A DNA stretch of 64,000 nucleotides, taken from NCBI RefSeq assembly GCF_036417845.1, contig NC_089979.1, forward strand, positions 25,175,958 to 25,239,957, given 5' to 3'. Position numbers and translations under genes: made by a program. Shown here in pieces: positions 26,146 to 39,500 of this stretch (position 1 is its first letter; the number at the start of each line of letters is the position of its first letter). Below the pieces are notes generated by a model. That model was given only the letters and a program-made list of their open reading frames with translations, was not told the DNA's origin and did not search any database. The DNA is from Apteryx mantelli (lineage: Eukaryota; Chordata; Aves; Apterygiformes; Apterygidae).

Positions 26146-29100
26146 AGAAAGAAGAAGAGACTTGTAATTGTTACTGTTCAGTGTTGAAACGTGTGAATTT
26201 GACTAGCGCTGCGTAAGCGGTTATGTACCAAGCTGTATCATTGTGATGGCTTTCTCATATGCTGCTAAAATGCGTTCTGAGTGATAACATGCTGGAGAAA
26301 AATACTGCTCTCACCTTGAATTTTTTTATACAAGGCAGGAGAATGAACGACCTTTTGAATCCATTTTGGATTGTGGCAGCACTCCTATTTTACTGCTTGT
26401 TGGTCATTCTGTGACTGCAGGCATTTATTGGAAGGTTATAGTTTTTAGAAAACAGATTTTTTTCAAACCTCATTACATTAACTATTTCTGTAGCTATGAA
26501 TATCTGAATGGTTCATAGTTATCCTGAAAAACAGGTTCTGAACCAGATCAAACAAGAACTTGGACTCTTAAAATTAATCTACTAAAATCATGGTCAATAT
26601 CCCAATGCTGTCACCACACTGGGTCCAAGGACAATGCCTAAACCTTGGTTTCTAGACTCTGTTTAACCCTTTTTGGTCTTAATCTGACCAAATACAGAAC
26701 AACTAACAACAGATTTGCTTGCCCTGGAGCACATGGCTAATCCCACAGAGTAAAAGATGTGGTTCAGAGGGGCCACCCTTGAACTGCCCTTTCGTGGGTC
26801 TAGGCAACAATATAATTGAATTATTCAAGGCCAATGGAGCTATACTCCACCATCTCTGTGATAGGGAGTCCAGACAGAAGGTAGGAAGGACATGGCAGCT
26901 TCCAAGCCAGTTGTCCTTCTTAAGCAGCCTTGTTCAGAAAGGCATTTAAAGGGTTGGGAGGAGGAGTACTAGCCACCAATTCTAAGGGGTACACAAAGAT
27001 GTCCAATGGATTAAAGCATCAGCTGGCAGGAGGGAGAAGTTGTCCCCTGAAGTGAGGAGATACACTTGGGACATGCAGAAGAGTTAAGAGCAGTGGCAGG
27101 AAACAGAATATACTGGATTTTTTTAACAACCTCCAGCACAGACAGGAATTGGGAATTGGCTAGATTAGCTGTCTGGGGGTACTGAGGGGACCACATTGCT
27201 GTATGAAATGAGTGCAAGTGATTTACAACAAAGTCGTGGCAAGGAGGGTCAGGCAGGAACTCTGAATCTGCAGCTCTCTTCTGGGTGCATCCTGCTGTCT
27301 ACAGCTCCCTGCGCTTGAGCAAGGTTATAAAAGATTTTGACCCTGTACAGTGTTTAAATTTCAAATGTTCACTTGGAAAATTCTCTTACTATATCATGTA
27401 TGCCACTGGAATTGAAAAGTTGTATATTTTTTCAGTACAACTGAAGTAATTGCCTGTTTTATACTGTCTACTCAAGTTTATATACATCACTTTCTGAGTA
27501 AGGCAGCAATAATGGTTCTGTTCAAGGTTTGATTTATAAAGATGATAATCCATATTCTCTCTCACATCTGTAGTAGTCTTGACAAAACTCAGGTCTCATC
27601 CAGTTCAGAAGTGGCCAATGGTACGTTTTAATCTTATCTTCCACCATTCTGGTTGCTTTTGCGTGTAACACTAGATATGATGGATTCACAGTCATCTCTA
27701 TAAAGTGTGTTTGTTGTTTCAGAACAAGTGAATGGCACAGAAGCTTGAAATACAAAGATTTTGGTTCTGGGTCTATAACTATGGAAATACACAAGCTCTA
27801 AAGCAAATTAGTGGATGCCGAGTTTTGTATATTTGCAGACACTTCATTTCTGTTGAATTTCTCACTTGATACATGCTTGACAGCGTACTTCTAAGGCTGT
27901 CAAAGGTTTGTACAGTACTATATTTCCTTCTGCTAAACAGTGGCTGTCCAAGGCTTTTTGGGCTGGCTGCGAGCAGAGGAGCACACAGCAATGGGGGCTG
28001 AATATAGTCTTCGTCAGGCCTGGAATGAAAAGATCAGCAGGATGCAGCAATGGCATCCACCAGAACTTGCAGCCTGATGCTGATGTCCTGCCAGCCCACC
28101 CTCCTGCAAAAGGATTCGCTCAGAAGCCAAGGCAGGAGAGCAGATTCTCCCATTGAATGAGTTTTTGCAGAGGAAGCTGCATGCTTATCTAGCAGTCAAA
28201 TGTCTTCTCAAAATCTGTTTGCCCATAAGGAAAATAGATCGCTGTGCACAGTGAATCTCATGCTGTAGTCTGGGTTGTGATCACTACCACTTCTACTGCC
28301 TTGTATCTTTTTGTTTTCATTCAATTTGCAGCTAAGTCTTTGGCTGCCCAGCCAGGGGAGTGAGCTGGGATCAGTCGCTGGGTCCCCCGAGGCTGGCGGG
28401 GCCCTATATGAGCATATTGTGCTTGTGCTCTGCCAATTGCTGAGCAGAGCAGAGCTGAGCACTACAAATGCTTCAAGGCAGGAACTAGGTCTTATATCTG
28501 CAAAGTATGTAGTATTCCACAGAAATGAAAGTAGATTGGACTTGGTCATTTCCCTAAACTCTGCCTATGATTTTTACTTCACTGGTTTTAGTTGTCTGAA
28601 CTTCTAGAGTCAGTAATAAATCAGGAGTGTGATATAAACCCTGATGTTTCCTGATCTTTCCTGTCAGGCCTTTTGAATGGAAATTAATAATTATACAGGA
28701 AACTACACTGAAATTATTAGCATTTACCATTTCATTCTTCCTTCCTTTTTCTTCCTAGGTTATCCAAATTAAAGCCATTGATGAGAAACCTTGAGCAAAA
28801 GGAGAAAATCAGTTAATTTCTTCTTACAAAGATATAAGTTGTATATTTGAGAGCTTAGTCTTTCTACCTTGCTTATTTTTTGGTACTAAATATATAGGTC
28901 AGTCAAGGTTACAGGTGAGACAGTACAGAACACATTATTTAGAATCTTTCTTTGGCCTCTTGATTTTTTTTTTTTTTTTGACAATATGGATGTTTCATTT
29001 TACTAGAATTGTAGCGTCATTTTTGAATATGATTCTTAAATATATTTGGCTTTTGCATATAACCTGGTCAAAATTATAAATTCAGTCCCAAGAGGCTTTT

Positions 29101-30282
29101 CTCTTTATGCATGATTAAAAAATGCTTAAAAGTTTCATAAGGACAAGCTAAAAACAGAGGTTACATAAAGTTCCTACTTAAATTATTTTTAATTTAATTT
29201 ACTGTAGCGGTTTTACAAGAACAAATGAGGCATAGTTAGAAATGTTCCTCCATATCAAGTTAGCTTTTATTTCAGAGTTACTATTCTGTGCAGATATATG
29301 CAAGTAATAAAGAAGAGCCCCAAAGCAACCATGTAGGGGAAACATTTGAGTAGTTTTCAGTGTTATATTTTGATGATAAATTGTGAAATTTGGTTGCTAG
29401 CCAAGACAGATGTCAGTAAATAAATTATTCTTGGGATCAGGCTAAGCATACAGACCTCTTGGTAGAATTTTCTTCATTATTTCCTCTAGAGAACAATACA
29501 AGTCTCAGTAAAATACAAAAAGGTCGGCTCAGTAGTAAGCTTTGCTCCACCTGCATGGGTGGTTATGCTACTGCCTAAACCTACAGAACTGGATCCTTTC
29601 TCCTACTGCAGTTTGCACTGCCACCATCACTGGAAAAAATGAAGCTGATGACAATGAGATTAATGTTAATTTGTGTATTGGTTAACCAAGGCAATTTCGG
29701 CTCGTTTGTAGGAGCGACTTTGGAGGGGAGTAGGAGGACAGTGTGAAAGAAATACGGCCTCAGAACTTGGGACAAATCCAAAGTATTCCATGATCTTCTT
29801 CAACATAACCTTTCTCTAACAGTGAAAGGGATTTTTATGTCTACTAGTTTGTCGATTAATAGTTGCTAGACAGCCAGAAGCCTCGGTAAGGCCACGCTGC
29901 CGTGGCTTTGCTCTCGCCGCACTCCTCCTCGGTGCGGTCGTGGCCGGGAAGGGGCTGACGCGCCCGCAGGGGGATGACACCGCTCCTGGGACGAGCCGTG
30001 CGTTCCCCCGGCGCAGGAAGCCGCGGGGCGCGCAGGCCGGCGCCGGGGACCCGCTGCCTCCCCTGAACTTCGCATTTGGCGATAATTCAGTGCTGTGGCG
30101 GCGCCGGGGCGCGCACAGCGCGGGGGGAGCGCTGGTTAAGCCAGCAGTGGGCAAGGTTTGGGCGGGGGGGGGGAGGCGTTTGGATTTTATTTTTAACATA
30201 CCACACAGGGGCAGTTCTCAGGCAGCAGCGTGCTGCGAGGCGCTGCGCCTCCCGCCGCGGGAACCGGCGGCCACTTCATCTC

Positions 30283-30309
30283 CCGCCGCCGCCGCCGCCG
30301 CCGCCGCCG
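30283..30309. repeat. (CCG)9 trinucleotide repeat
   Basis: Nine perfect CCG units about 100 bases upstream of the LAPTM4B start codon, probably in the 5' UTR. In the LAPTM4B frame it would read as polyalanine. Confidence 0.9.
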
Positions 30310-30413
30310 CGGCCCCGCCCGCCGCAGGGGCGGCCCCGGCCCCGCCCGGCCCCGCCCGGCCCGGCCCTCCCCGCGGAGCGGCGCGGCCAGAGGCGCGGAG
30401 CGGAGCCGCGGAG

Positions 30414-30509
30414 ATGCTGAGCTCGCCCTGGGCGCGCTTCTACTCCAACAGCTGTTGCCTCTGCTGCCATGTCCGCACCGGCACCATCCTCCTCGGCGTC
30501 TGGTACCTG
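30414..30509 (+). CDS. LAPTM4B: LAPTM4B exon 1 coding part
   Basis: Encodes residues 1-32: [20 protein letters not shown], then [12 protein letters not shown], ending in phase 0 before GTAAGC. The segment [20 protein letters not shown] matches recalled human LAPTM4B exactly; only the first residues differ (human short form begins MKMVAPWTR). Context GAGATGC gives a moderate Kozak match. Confidence 0.96.
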
Positions 30510-33500
30510 GTAAGCGGCTGCCGGCAGCAGCCTCCGCTGCTGGGGCGATGCTCGCGGCAGCAGCTGGGGCCGCTCCGTCAGCCTGGGCATTTCTGGGGAT
30601 AATTCTCCTTAGCTGCGTGATTCTGGGCTACGGCGCTTCATCCCCGGCTGGCCAGGCGCGGAGGCTGCCTCAGGTGGGAAATGAAGCATGTGGAAAAGCA
30701 GCCGCAAGTATTGAAGGGCCGGGGGGGGGGGGGGGGGCGCAGGAGCCGCAGGGCGCGCGCGGGATCGCCCGCGTCCCAGGAGAAGGGTTGGCTCTGCGGG
30801 GAGAGCGTGGCAGGTGAAGGCCCCCGGCGTGAGTCTTTTCATGGCTTCCCCAAACTTTAAGCGTCGTTTCTCAGGCCAGTGTCGACTGCAGTACTGAGAC
30901 CCTGCAAATGCGTTAGCTGCAGCAAGGTTGCCCTGACCACACTGCACGGAAATCTTATTTTGTCATCTCTGCTTGCCACCTTGTGAAGAAGTCAGAGGCT
31001 CTTATATCACTGCTGTGCTTTATTTGTCAGATAATTGTTTGTCCTGGTGTCCTGGCCCACCTGATGGAGATTTGAAACATTTTAGGCAACTACTATCAGG
31101 TACTAGAAAGCCTTCTTTTCCTCCATCAGGCATGTAGGAAGTGAGTGAGGAATTGGCCCTCGAGGCATGACTTTCATGGTTACCCTCTGTCCCAGAGGCC
31201 ATTCGACACCCAGTTGTTCAGCCAGGGCAAAGACTCCTGCAGGAGGAGGTGCATCAAGCCCTTGGTTCCCCTTCTGTCTCTGACAATCCTTCCTCAATCC
31301 CTTGGGCAGCAATGCAGGGAAAGCAGCTTTCCCAAAGCCTGCCCTGACGTAGTCGCAGGGTTTGCAAACGTGTGTCTCAACAGTAAAAAGAGCTGGTTTG
31401 TCACTTTAGATTATGTAGATGCACTTCTCAGCCTGTTTAGTCTTCAGTGTCTCTTGGTATGAGAAATAAGTCTCCATCTGATGCCAAGGCCGTGCAGAGC
31501 TGTCTGCCAAGCATCATTTTTCAAATGATTGCAAACGGAAGCAGATTAGACCCAGGCTTCTTTGCTAACTACTGAAACTCGCTTCAGAAGCAAATGAAAA
31601 ATGCAGGGCTGTCCTCCATTATAGGGCATCTTGTTAAATAAATTCAATGGGCATAATTAAAAGGCTAAGTTGACATTAATGTCCTAGAAATCATATAAAA
31701 TGATCTATGTCCTATAAAATACGTGTTTCAGCACTGAGAAAATGGTACATCAGTTGAGCTATTTATTGTTCTTCATTTGATACAATATAGTTAAATGAAA
31801 TATCTGCAGCCTGTGGTATCTGGGATCCTTGTAATGTTGAAAAAGACATCCTTCTTTGTCTAGCTACAATGGAGTTTCAGTAAGTTTTAATATGATGACC
31901 TGAAAGCTTTTGAATGTTTCTTCCAAGATGCTTATTATTTCATTCTGTCTTCAGTTGAATGAAACCTTTTCGTATTGGCTCAACAAAGACAGGGATACAG
32001 ATCTTTTAGCCTTTTAATGAACCTAAAGATATTTGAGGAAGAGGGAATTAAATGCATCAACTAGCCTTGGATACAAAGAAAAACCTGGCTGTATGTTAGG
32101 CTTAGTTACCTATTGTATTGCCAACGTTTAAATATTACTGACCCAAATTGACACAGTATTTTTCTGCAAAATCTGATTTAAAATTTTCTGTTCTAACTGG
32201 CAGATATTTCCTGATTTACATGTCTTCCTACTTTGTTTCTTTTATTTTCCATAACTTTTTTCAAGGTAGACTTCTGAATGACTTCAAACTGTCAATAACT
32301 CATAACATGTCATGGTACAGATTTCTTTCTGCTCTTCCTATATTGCAAACCTTTTAATTTTAAGGTTGGAGACTATTAAAAATAGAAACGTGGATGCATG
32401 TTGATAATAAACCCTAAACCTTTTTGTTATCTTTAAAAAGATATAAAGTATTAAGTGAGTAGGGGGTAGCTCCTTGAGTCAATAGCAACCATAGTTGAAG
32501 GGCCCTGGTTCACAGAAGCATATATGAAATCATGTATCAAAATGTGGATTTATCTCAGAAGATCAATTATGACCTGATACCATATGCTATTGAGGTTAGG
32601 TATATGTAAAAATAGGTGATGTTTTGGTGGTAATCTTTTTCTTTGCATGCATTTTGAGTGTTGTGTTACTCAAAACCACAAGTGAGCTATGAATATTATC
32701 TCAAATAAAGTTCAAACAAGCAAAAAAAACCCTTGATTTTTTTCAACACACAAATATGTATTCTGTACACTGTTTGCCATTATGCTTTACAGGAAATGAC
32801 TTGAAGAAAAAAATCCCTCTAGAGAATGAATAATTTTCCTGTCATTTTTTCATATATCACTACCTGTGAAGTATAAGTTTTATTAATTCTGTGACTGTTA
32901 ATACTGTGATTCAGTTGAATAGGCTTCTCAAGGAAGAAAAATGGTAGCTTGTAAGTTTTGCCAGGCTTTAGAAAAAACATTTTCACATGTTGAACTGGTT
33001 TTGAGCTAGGATAATTTCTGGAGGCAGAATGTCATGTCAGAGTAAATGTGGAAAAACAGTCTATTTCTCTGGGATAATGTTTTAGCTCTTTAGTTTTAGT
33101 TGGAGGTTTGGGACTCTACAAATAGCAGAGAGAGTGGGGAGCTGAGTGCAGGTGGCTGCACTATCAGAGCACTTTGCCCCATAGGTGCAAGGAAGGAACA
33201 CTGCATTTCCAACGCACAGACCCGGCGGCCATGCACACTTACAGTAGTCTCATAATGTATCAACAGCTAGGAAATAAATATTTAACTTTGTGCTATTTTA
33301 GAACATAATGGCTCTCAGAATGCTAATGTTTCCTTAGCTATGGTGTTTCAGTGGTTTCTTCCTGGTAGAGCCATAGGCACTACATCTAAAATAATATAAT
33401 GTAATACAGCATTGTATAGTATTCCAGTGTTGTATATATAATATACATACTATCACACAGCACTCAGGTACTTCAGTGCCAAATGTAGCTTCTAAAGAAA

Positions 33501-36500
33501 GAATGGGGCAGCCCAGTATCAGTAAGATTCTGATTTCAGTAAATTCCTGAAAACAAGGTCAAATACGGCTGCAAAACAGCCTCCACTTCAGGAGCTGATT
33601 TGCTGTCTTGAGGAGGAAAGCTTAAGGGGAGTGTCACAATGTTGTGTACAAACAATGTGTCGAAGATAAAAATGGCAGTAATATGGCTGGCTGAGGGGTA
33701 GTATTCATTCCAAAAACCAGTAATATTTGTTCCAAAACTGGGGACCAGTTCAATTCAGTTGGTTATTTTAGCTTTTTCTTCCCCTGGCCTGGACTTCACG
33801 CCTCTCTGTATAGTACCAAGCATGAAATCAGAGGTCACAAGTAATAACACAGAAACATTTATTCTGGGCACAAAACTCTTGCAAGTGTCATACTTTGAAA
33901 ATAAAAGAAGGAAAATGAGAAAATCACTTCCAGTTGCTTCCTTTTCTTTTAGCCACTTGTATTGGTGTGCTGTTCAAGGCAGTGACACCACTGAAATGAG
34001 CCAAATTTGGTTCTGAAATCTCCCTGGAACCGGAGGGCAAGCAAAAGCTGACATCTTTGTAAGTTCTGAGTGATCCCGTTAGTATTGCTGGGTCAGAAAT
34101 AATACCCTCTTGGTAAGCTCTTTAGCAGCATTTATACACACAGCATGTCATCTTCCTGAGTAACTGGATTTCACTTTCTTTTTTTAAAAAACAAAGCAGG
34201 AACAACGGCAGGGGTGCTGACCGTGTTACTGAGGGATTTTCCATTGCCTCGACACACTGCGAGGGGGGGTTATGCACACACCGAGGCTCCACTGGCCCCA
34301 TCCAGGACAACAGGAATTATTTTCCATTGACTTGGGTGGAGGGAAAAGATAAAACTTGAAAGACATGGTTCAGAAAAAAACATCAAGAAGGAGCTTTAAC
34401 TTTTGAGTGAATGTGTGCCAGAGTGCCTTCTGCCTACCGCGTTGCTGCAGCGCTGCCCGGGGCGGGGGGACTACCAGGGTGGCCCCTCTCAGGGTTCCCC
34501 CCAGGGACCCGGGAGCTGCCTGGCACCAGCAGAGCCATCCCACAGCTCAGCACGCCTCCGTGCTCCCAGGGGCCCTGGGAAAGAGAGACTGAAATAAAAG
34601 CTAATGGAAGAATAAGAGCCTTTTATAACTGAGGGTTATCAAGGTGTTCAGGTACCCTCTGAAGGACGCGTGGTAAGGACGTAAGTAGAACAAGCCTAAG
34701 TCTTTAGCCAGGATGGATTCAGCATTTGAGCTGCTATTTAGGGAAAGTTCAATAAATTGCTAGTGTTGACATTTCGGTTCTGGATTTTACTCAAGATATT
34801 GCTATTAAAACTTGTGTAATTTCTGTCTAGATCCCACTTGTTTTTTAATAACATGGCTGAATCCTAATGGAGTAAAAATGTCCTGGTAGTAGCCTTTTTA
34901 TATTGTAAAGCAAAAGAAAAGTATTGCTTACTAAGGTCTCACTGTACAATTGATTTTCAAGTTGAACACCCTGCTGAGGTCAGTAGAGTGCGCTTGACTT
35001 GATGTCAAAAGGCAGATCAAGGTATGCGTTTTGGGACTGAGCCACACTTACTTCCTTAACTTTTTCAAGCACAGGTGCAAAACAACACTTATGGCAACGT
35101 GCTTAAATACCAGTTAGGAGATACCTGTGGTAGTTTTACAGAGAACTGAAAATGCTGGCTTATGTGGCAAGGAGCAGAGGTCTGCATTGGCTGCTCACGT
35201 AAATAAAATATGCCTATACTGGAGGTCCTTACAAGCTCCTCTAGCCCCACTCCTGCAAACCTAACGCAGCTAATGCCTGCTAGTCCTGCTTGGTTTAATA
35301 GAGCTGCTCACACCCGTAAAGGGTTGTAAGCATGGGGCCTTCTAAGAGGCCCTCTCAAGGAGAACGAATAAAAAGAAATCTTAAGATGAAAATGTTAATT
35401 TATCACTTATTTTCAAACCTGTGAGAATGAGGAAATTTTGAAAACTGGAAAAAAGAACTGAAATAGTGAAAAGGGGGGAAATTACACCATTGGAAAGCTC
35501 GACGTGTGAGGCGATTGGAAGCTTTGTCATTGCAGATGCATCCCAGTGTGGGGCTGCAGGAGGTTGCATGAATACAGGTTTGAGGCCTTGTGTTTTATTT
35601 AAAAGTCCGGATTTCTTTGTTTTTATATGAAATGAAATTGGCTTAGAATAAAGATTTAAAAAATTTTTTTTTCCTAGATATGAATGGTCATAGTGCTTCA
35701 GCCAGCCCCCTCAAGGCTCTGTCCCTTCATGCCAGCCAGGGATGCGACTGCCCCTGTCAGGCAGTGTGACGCAGCTGGGTGCTGTGGCGGGTTACTCCCG
35801 CAGGCACCACTGCCTGCACCAGCTCCACCGCAAGTCCCACCCTGAGGGCGCTGCTGAAAGGGGTTTTGCAGACCGAGGCTCGCTGTGGGTTTGCCAGGTC
35901 ACCGGCCCAGACCTGAGTGGGACAGAGCTGGGTGGTGCCAGTGAGATGGGCAATTCTCGTCCCTTGGTAGGAGATGTAGTGTCAGCAGCTAGTGACATTT
36001 CCCTGCTGGCAGGGCAAGGGGTCTTGATCTGATCTGAAATGACTTGAGGTTCCTGATTCTTGTTGTGGAGATGGCTGCAGTGAGTAAAAATTTATATTCC
36101 AAGTTCCACGTCTATAAAACGATCTATAATTTCTTTGTTGTCTGTGCTTCCTTTCATGAAATGAAAGCTGACATCTTGAAAAAAACCAGTAATATTCCCC
36201 AGTAATTCAGGGAGAGTTCCGGCTTTCTGTACAGGCCTGCTCCTGAGGAAAGTGGGGAGGAAAACTGGAATTTATTATGAATAAAGAAAAAGAAGAATAC
36301 TGCTTTCAAAGGTTTCCCTGTATGATTGATTACATGTTGAATATCCAGCTGAGACTGATATCAGAGGAGATTCAGAGTATTTATGGATACATCCATACAA
36401 TGGATACATCCATTTCATTATCTTCAAGAGAAGTGGGAAATACATGAATAATCCTGCACTCAAATACCTAATCAAGACATGTATGGCACCTTCATAAGAA

Positions 36501-39500
36501 ACTGAAAATATATATATACATTTTAGACATGATACAGCAAGGAGTAAAGACCAGCACTGATCATTAGCATGAACAAAATGTATCTGCTCTGGAGGACCTT
36601 CTAAATAACTACCTTCTGTAACGTACATAGAGAAACAGTTTTAAATAACATAATAGTTAATTGTCTGCTTCATGAAGGAGAACTCCTTAAAGAGCCCCCC
36701 ACGCACAAACCCAGGTTAGTGTCTGTAATGTAGGACCTTGTTCCACCTCCTTTCTTCCTCACTCCAATTCATGCTTGAGGGCCTTTTCAGTTAAATTACA
36801 AAATAAAGTACCATCTGGGAGAAATTAAAAGTGTAGAATCAATAAGTCTGCTTGCAAGGATCCTACTCATTCACCTGTGGCTGACAGATTCAAACTGTGA
36901 AGAGGCCAGAAAGATTATTTGAAAAAAGGATGGATTCATGGGTCCACATGGTATACCAAGTTACCTGTGTTTTCTTTTCTCAGTGAAAATAACCAGGTTC
37001 GTGTGTTTGTTGTGTTGCACAAAAGAGCAGAAACAGCATTTTGTCACTCTTACTGGATTTTGTCACGTATCAGTGTATCTATGTTTTTATTTTAAAAGCT
37101 TTTTTAAGGCATTGGAGGGCTAAAATTCTCTGTAAGTGTCTTTTGAAACATGATTTTACCAAACTGTTTCTTAGCCTGTAACACAACATGAGGATTTCTG
37201 TAAACTTCTTTAAGCACTTACCACTGGGTGTATCCACATTTTCTTATATCCCCAAATACCACACCAAGATTTTTCACGCAGTATATGAATCATGCAACTA
37301 CAGCTGATAATCTGCATCAGCTGTCCAGGATAATAACACAGTGTTGTCTCTTCCAGTTAATATTGTTACCAATTCAGAAAATGAAAACTTTTTTTAAAAT
37401 ATACCCCTTTTTTAAGTAAGCCCTTCAATTGGGGTAATAAATTCACTGGGATTATAAGGAACAGTTGTCTCCCTCCTGTGAGAAAACAGATGGTTGGTTG
37501 TAAGAGGAGGAAAGTTTACATAAATGCTTCTTAAAGAAAATAAACACACTAAGAGTACAATACACTGTATTTACACTTGTTTTCTATAAGATGTCATATG
37601 AACACCATGAATATATTTATAGAAAGGAGGGGATGTATTACATTAATCAAGTAAAATGTGTTTAGAAGTTCCGTTGAAGGTTAATATGTATCTCCTAGTG
37701 ACCCAGAGGTGGATACATTAAGCTTCGTAAACTGATTGTTGATTAGGCTGACGTCAGTGAAAATGCAATTAGTCTTATGTATTCCTGGACATATGGAACG
37801 GATGTTGCAAAATAGCCAGTGATTAGTTTCCTCTATTGCTTTCTTTTTCTCTATTTTATTGTTAGGGTCATCTTTTGACTGTAAAACTATGAAAGTTTAA
37901 AGTTACTAAGGCTTGAAAGCGGGCAGGCAAGTTTTTGTGTTGTTCTGCAGCTGAATGTGAGGTTATAGCCCCAAATCTCCAAACAGCAGGATAAAAAAAA
38001 AAAAAAATCTAGAATAAAGAAAAATCAACCTCATAGCTGAGGGAGCAAGGAAGTGGTCCTGGTCGATCAGACATATTGAATCTGCCAGCAAGGCATCAAT
38101 GAAGAAATGATTTGGGCTTGCGCCCAGTGCACTGTTCCTGGACCCCCTCTGGGTCTGCTCTCTTTCATATGTCTGCAGTCAGCTATGACTACAGTGATTT
38201 TAGTCCTCTGGCTTCAAAGAGCTTTTTAAAGTGCTGTGGCTGTTTTTCACTTCACTTCTGGCTTATGCTGAACAAGGTCTGTTCTGTCAGGAGATATATT
38301 AAGCTACTTAAAATGGACAAGACAAATGCTTTTGGCAGAAATACAGATTTGTGGGAGATTTTCACCTTGTGAAGGTGCATTTTCCAGCTGTGGAACAGCT
38401 GTGCCCAGACAGGTCAGGTAAATGCAACCATGTTGTTTACTCTTTTAGGAATTATCTGGTTCTAGTCAACCATACCATTCATTGTGGCATCCTCCCTTCT
38501 TCCTCACGTAACTAATTTGCTGTGCTGGGCTGCAGAGTGATGTGATGTGTTTACTACCGAGAGGCCTGAACCCTTACATGCTTTCCGTGGGTATTGCTTA
38601 TGGTGATTACATAAGAATAACTGATCAAAGTTTTGATGTTTTTTCTAATTAAGAGAATGTGGCTTGGTGTCAAAAGTTTGGGCACACTTCTGTCCTCAGG
38701 ACAGCAATGCCTGTCCAAGGAGGCTGCAGGTCAGCCTGAGCACGGGCAGCTCCAGGGACACGGTTGGGGCACGCGAGCTGCTAGCCAGGGCCAGTTGCCT
38801 CTGGCAATGCCATCTGCACCCTCAGCTGCCCAGTTACAGCTGTGCGGGCTGGGCCATCCTCTGTCACAAGTCCAAATTCAGGTTACGACCCCTGGGAGCT
38901 GCCATAACTCTCACCAATGACAACATTTTGACAGGTCTGCCCTCAGTCTTCCCAAGTCACCTGCAAAACTCAACAATCCATTTCTGGAAATAAAGAACAA
39001 ATGCAGAAACCAAACAAATCCCAACTGATGGTTTCAACAACTCTTTTTCTAAATAGATTTTAATACTTACTGGTTCTTTGCTAGCTCTCCACAGCATCCT
39101 GAACCAAGATGTGCTTTAGTAAAAACTGTGAGCGAGTCTGTCAATGTTACAATATGAACATGGGAATACGATTATATTTCCCCCAGTCCGAGCAGAAGGC
39201 CTCAGCAGTCATTTGCAGGACCTTGCTCAGACACACGTTTAACTTTCAGGAAGTACAATGTAAAAATAACGAAGACTCCACCAATAAATTTGAATACAAA
39301 TATCCTATTTCCTTAAACCGTGAAAGAACTAAGATTAACTATATAACAAATTAAACTGTATCTCTAGGGAGGCAGAAATCTCTAGTGTGCATCCTGCACA
39401 GTCTGTCCATCTAATTTTTCCTTTACAAATTTAGTCATTACCATATTTCATTAGTGAAAGGCCTCTTGTGGTTGGGGTTTTAGGACTGTTAAAAGGCTGG

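Larger units (their letters stand above)
14941..29880. other. intergenic region between MTDH and LAPTM4B
   Basis: AT-rich DNA with no spliced gene, tRNA or rRNA that I can recognise. Contents noted: T and A homopolymers, a TTTTAA microsatellite, a possible degraded retroposon near 22.3-22.9 kb, a small GC-rich patch at about 25.15-25.40 kb, and a strong inverted repeat at 25.95-26.15 kb. Open frames here are short, lack recognisable domains, and have no supporting splice or initiation context. A non-coding transcript cannot be excluded from sequence alone. Confidence 0.7.
29880..30840 (+). promoter_or_regulatory. LAPTM4B: LAPTM4B CpG-island promoter and 5' UTR
   Basis: An abrupt GC- and CpG-rich block inside AT-rich DNA, surrounding exon 1 of LAPTM4B. 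It contains GC boxes (Sp1/KLF type) at about 30313-30320, 30327-30333, 30340-30347 and 30350-30357, a (CCG)9 repeat, a G10 and a G17 tract. No convincing TATA box sits at a fixed distance, so dispersed CpG-island initiation is likely. The transcription start cannot be placed from sequence alone. Confidence 0.8.

Noticed and set aside
29816..30199. 127-codon antisense frame over the LAPTM4B CpG island, considered as a divergent gene
   Set aside because: No splice sites or domain recognised, and the sequence is typical of antisense translation of GC-rich DNA. A divergent non-coding transcript remains possible but is not supported by sequence alone.
34403..34632. GC-rich patch with three overlapping plus-strand frames, considered as an alternative first exon of LAPTM4B
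   Set aside because: No frame continues into exon 2 through a supported donor, and no CpG-island-like context surrounds it.
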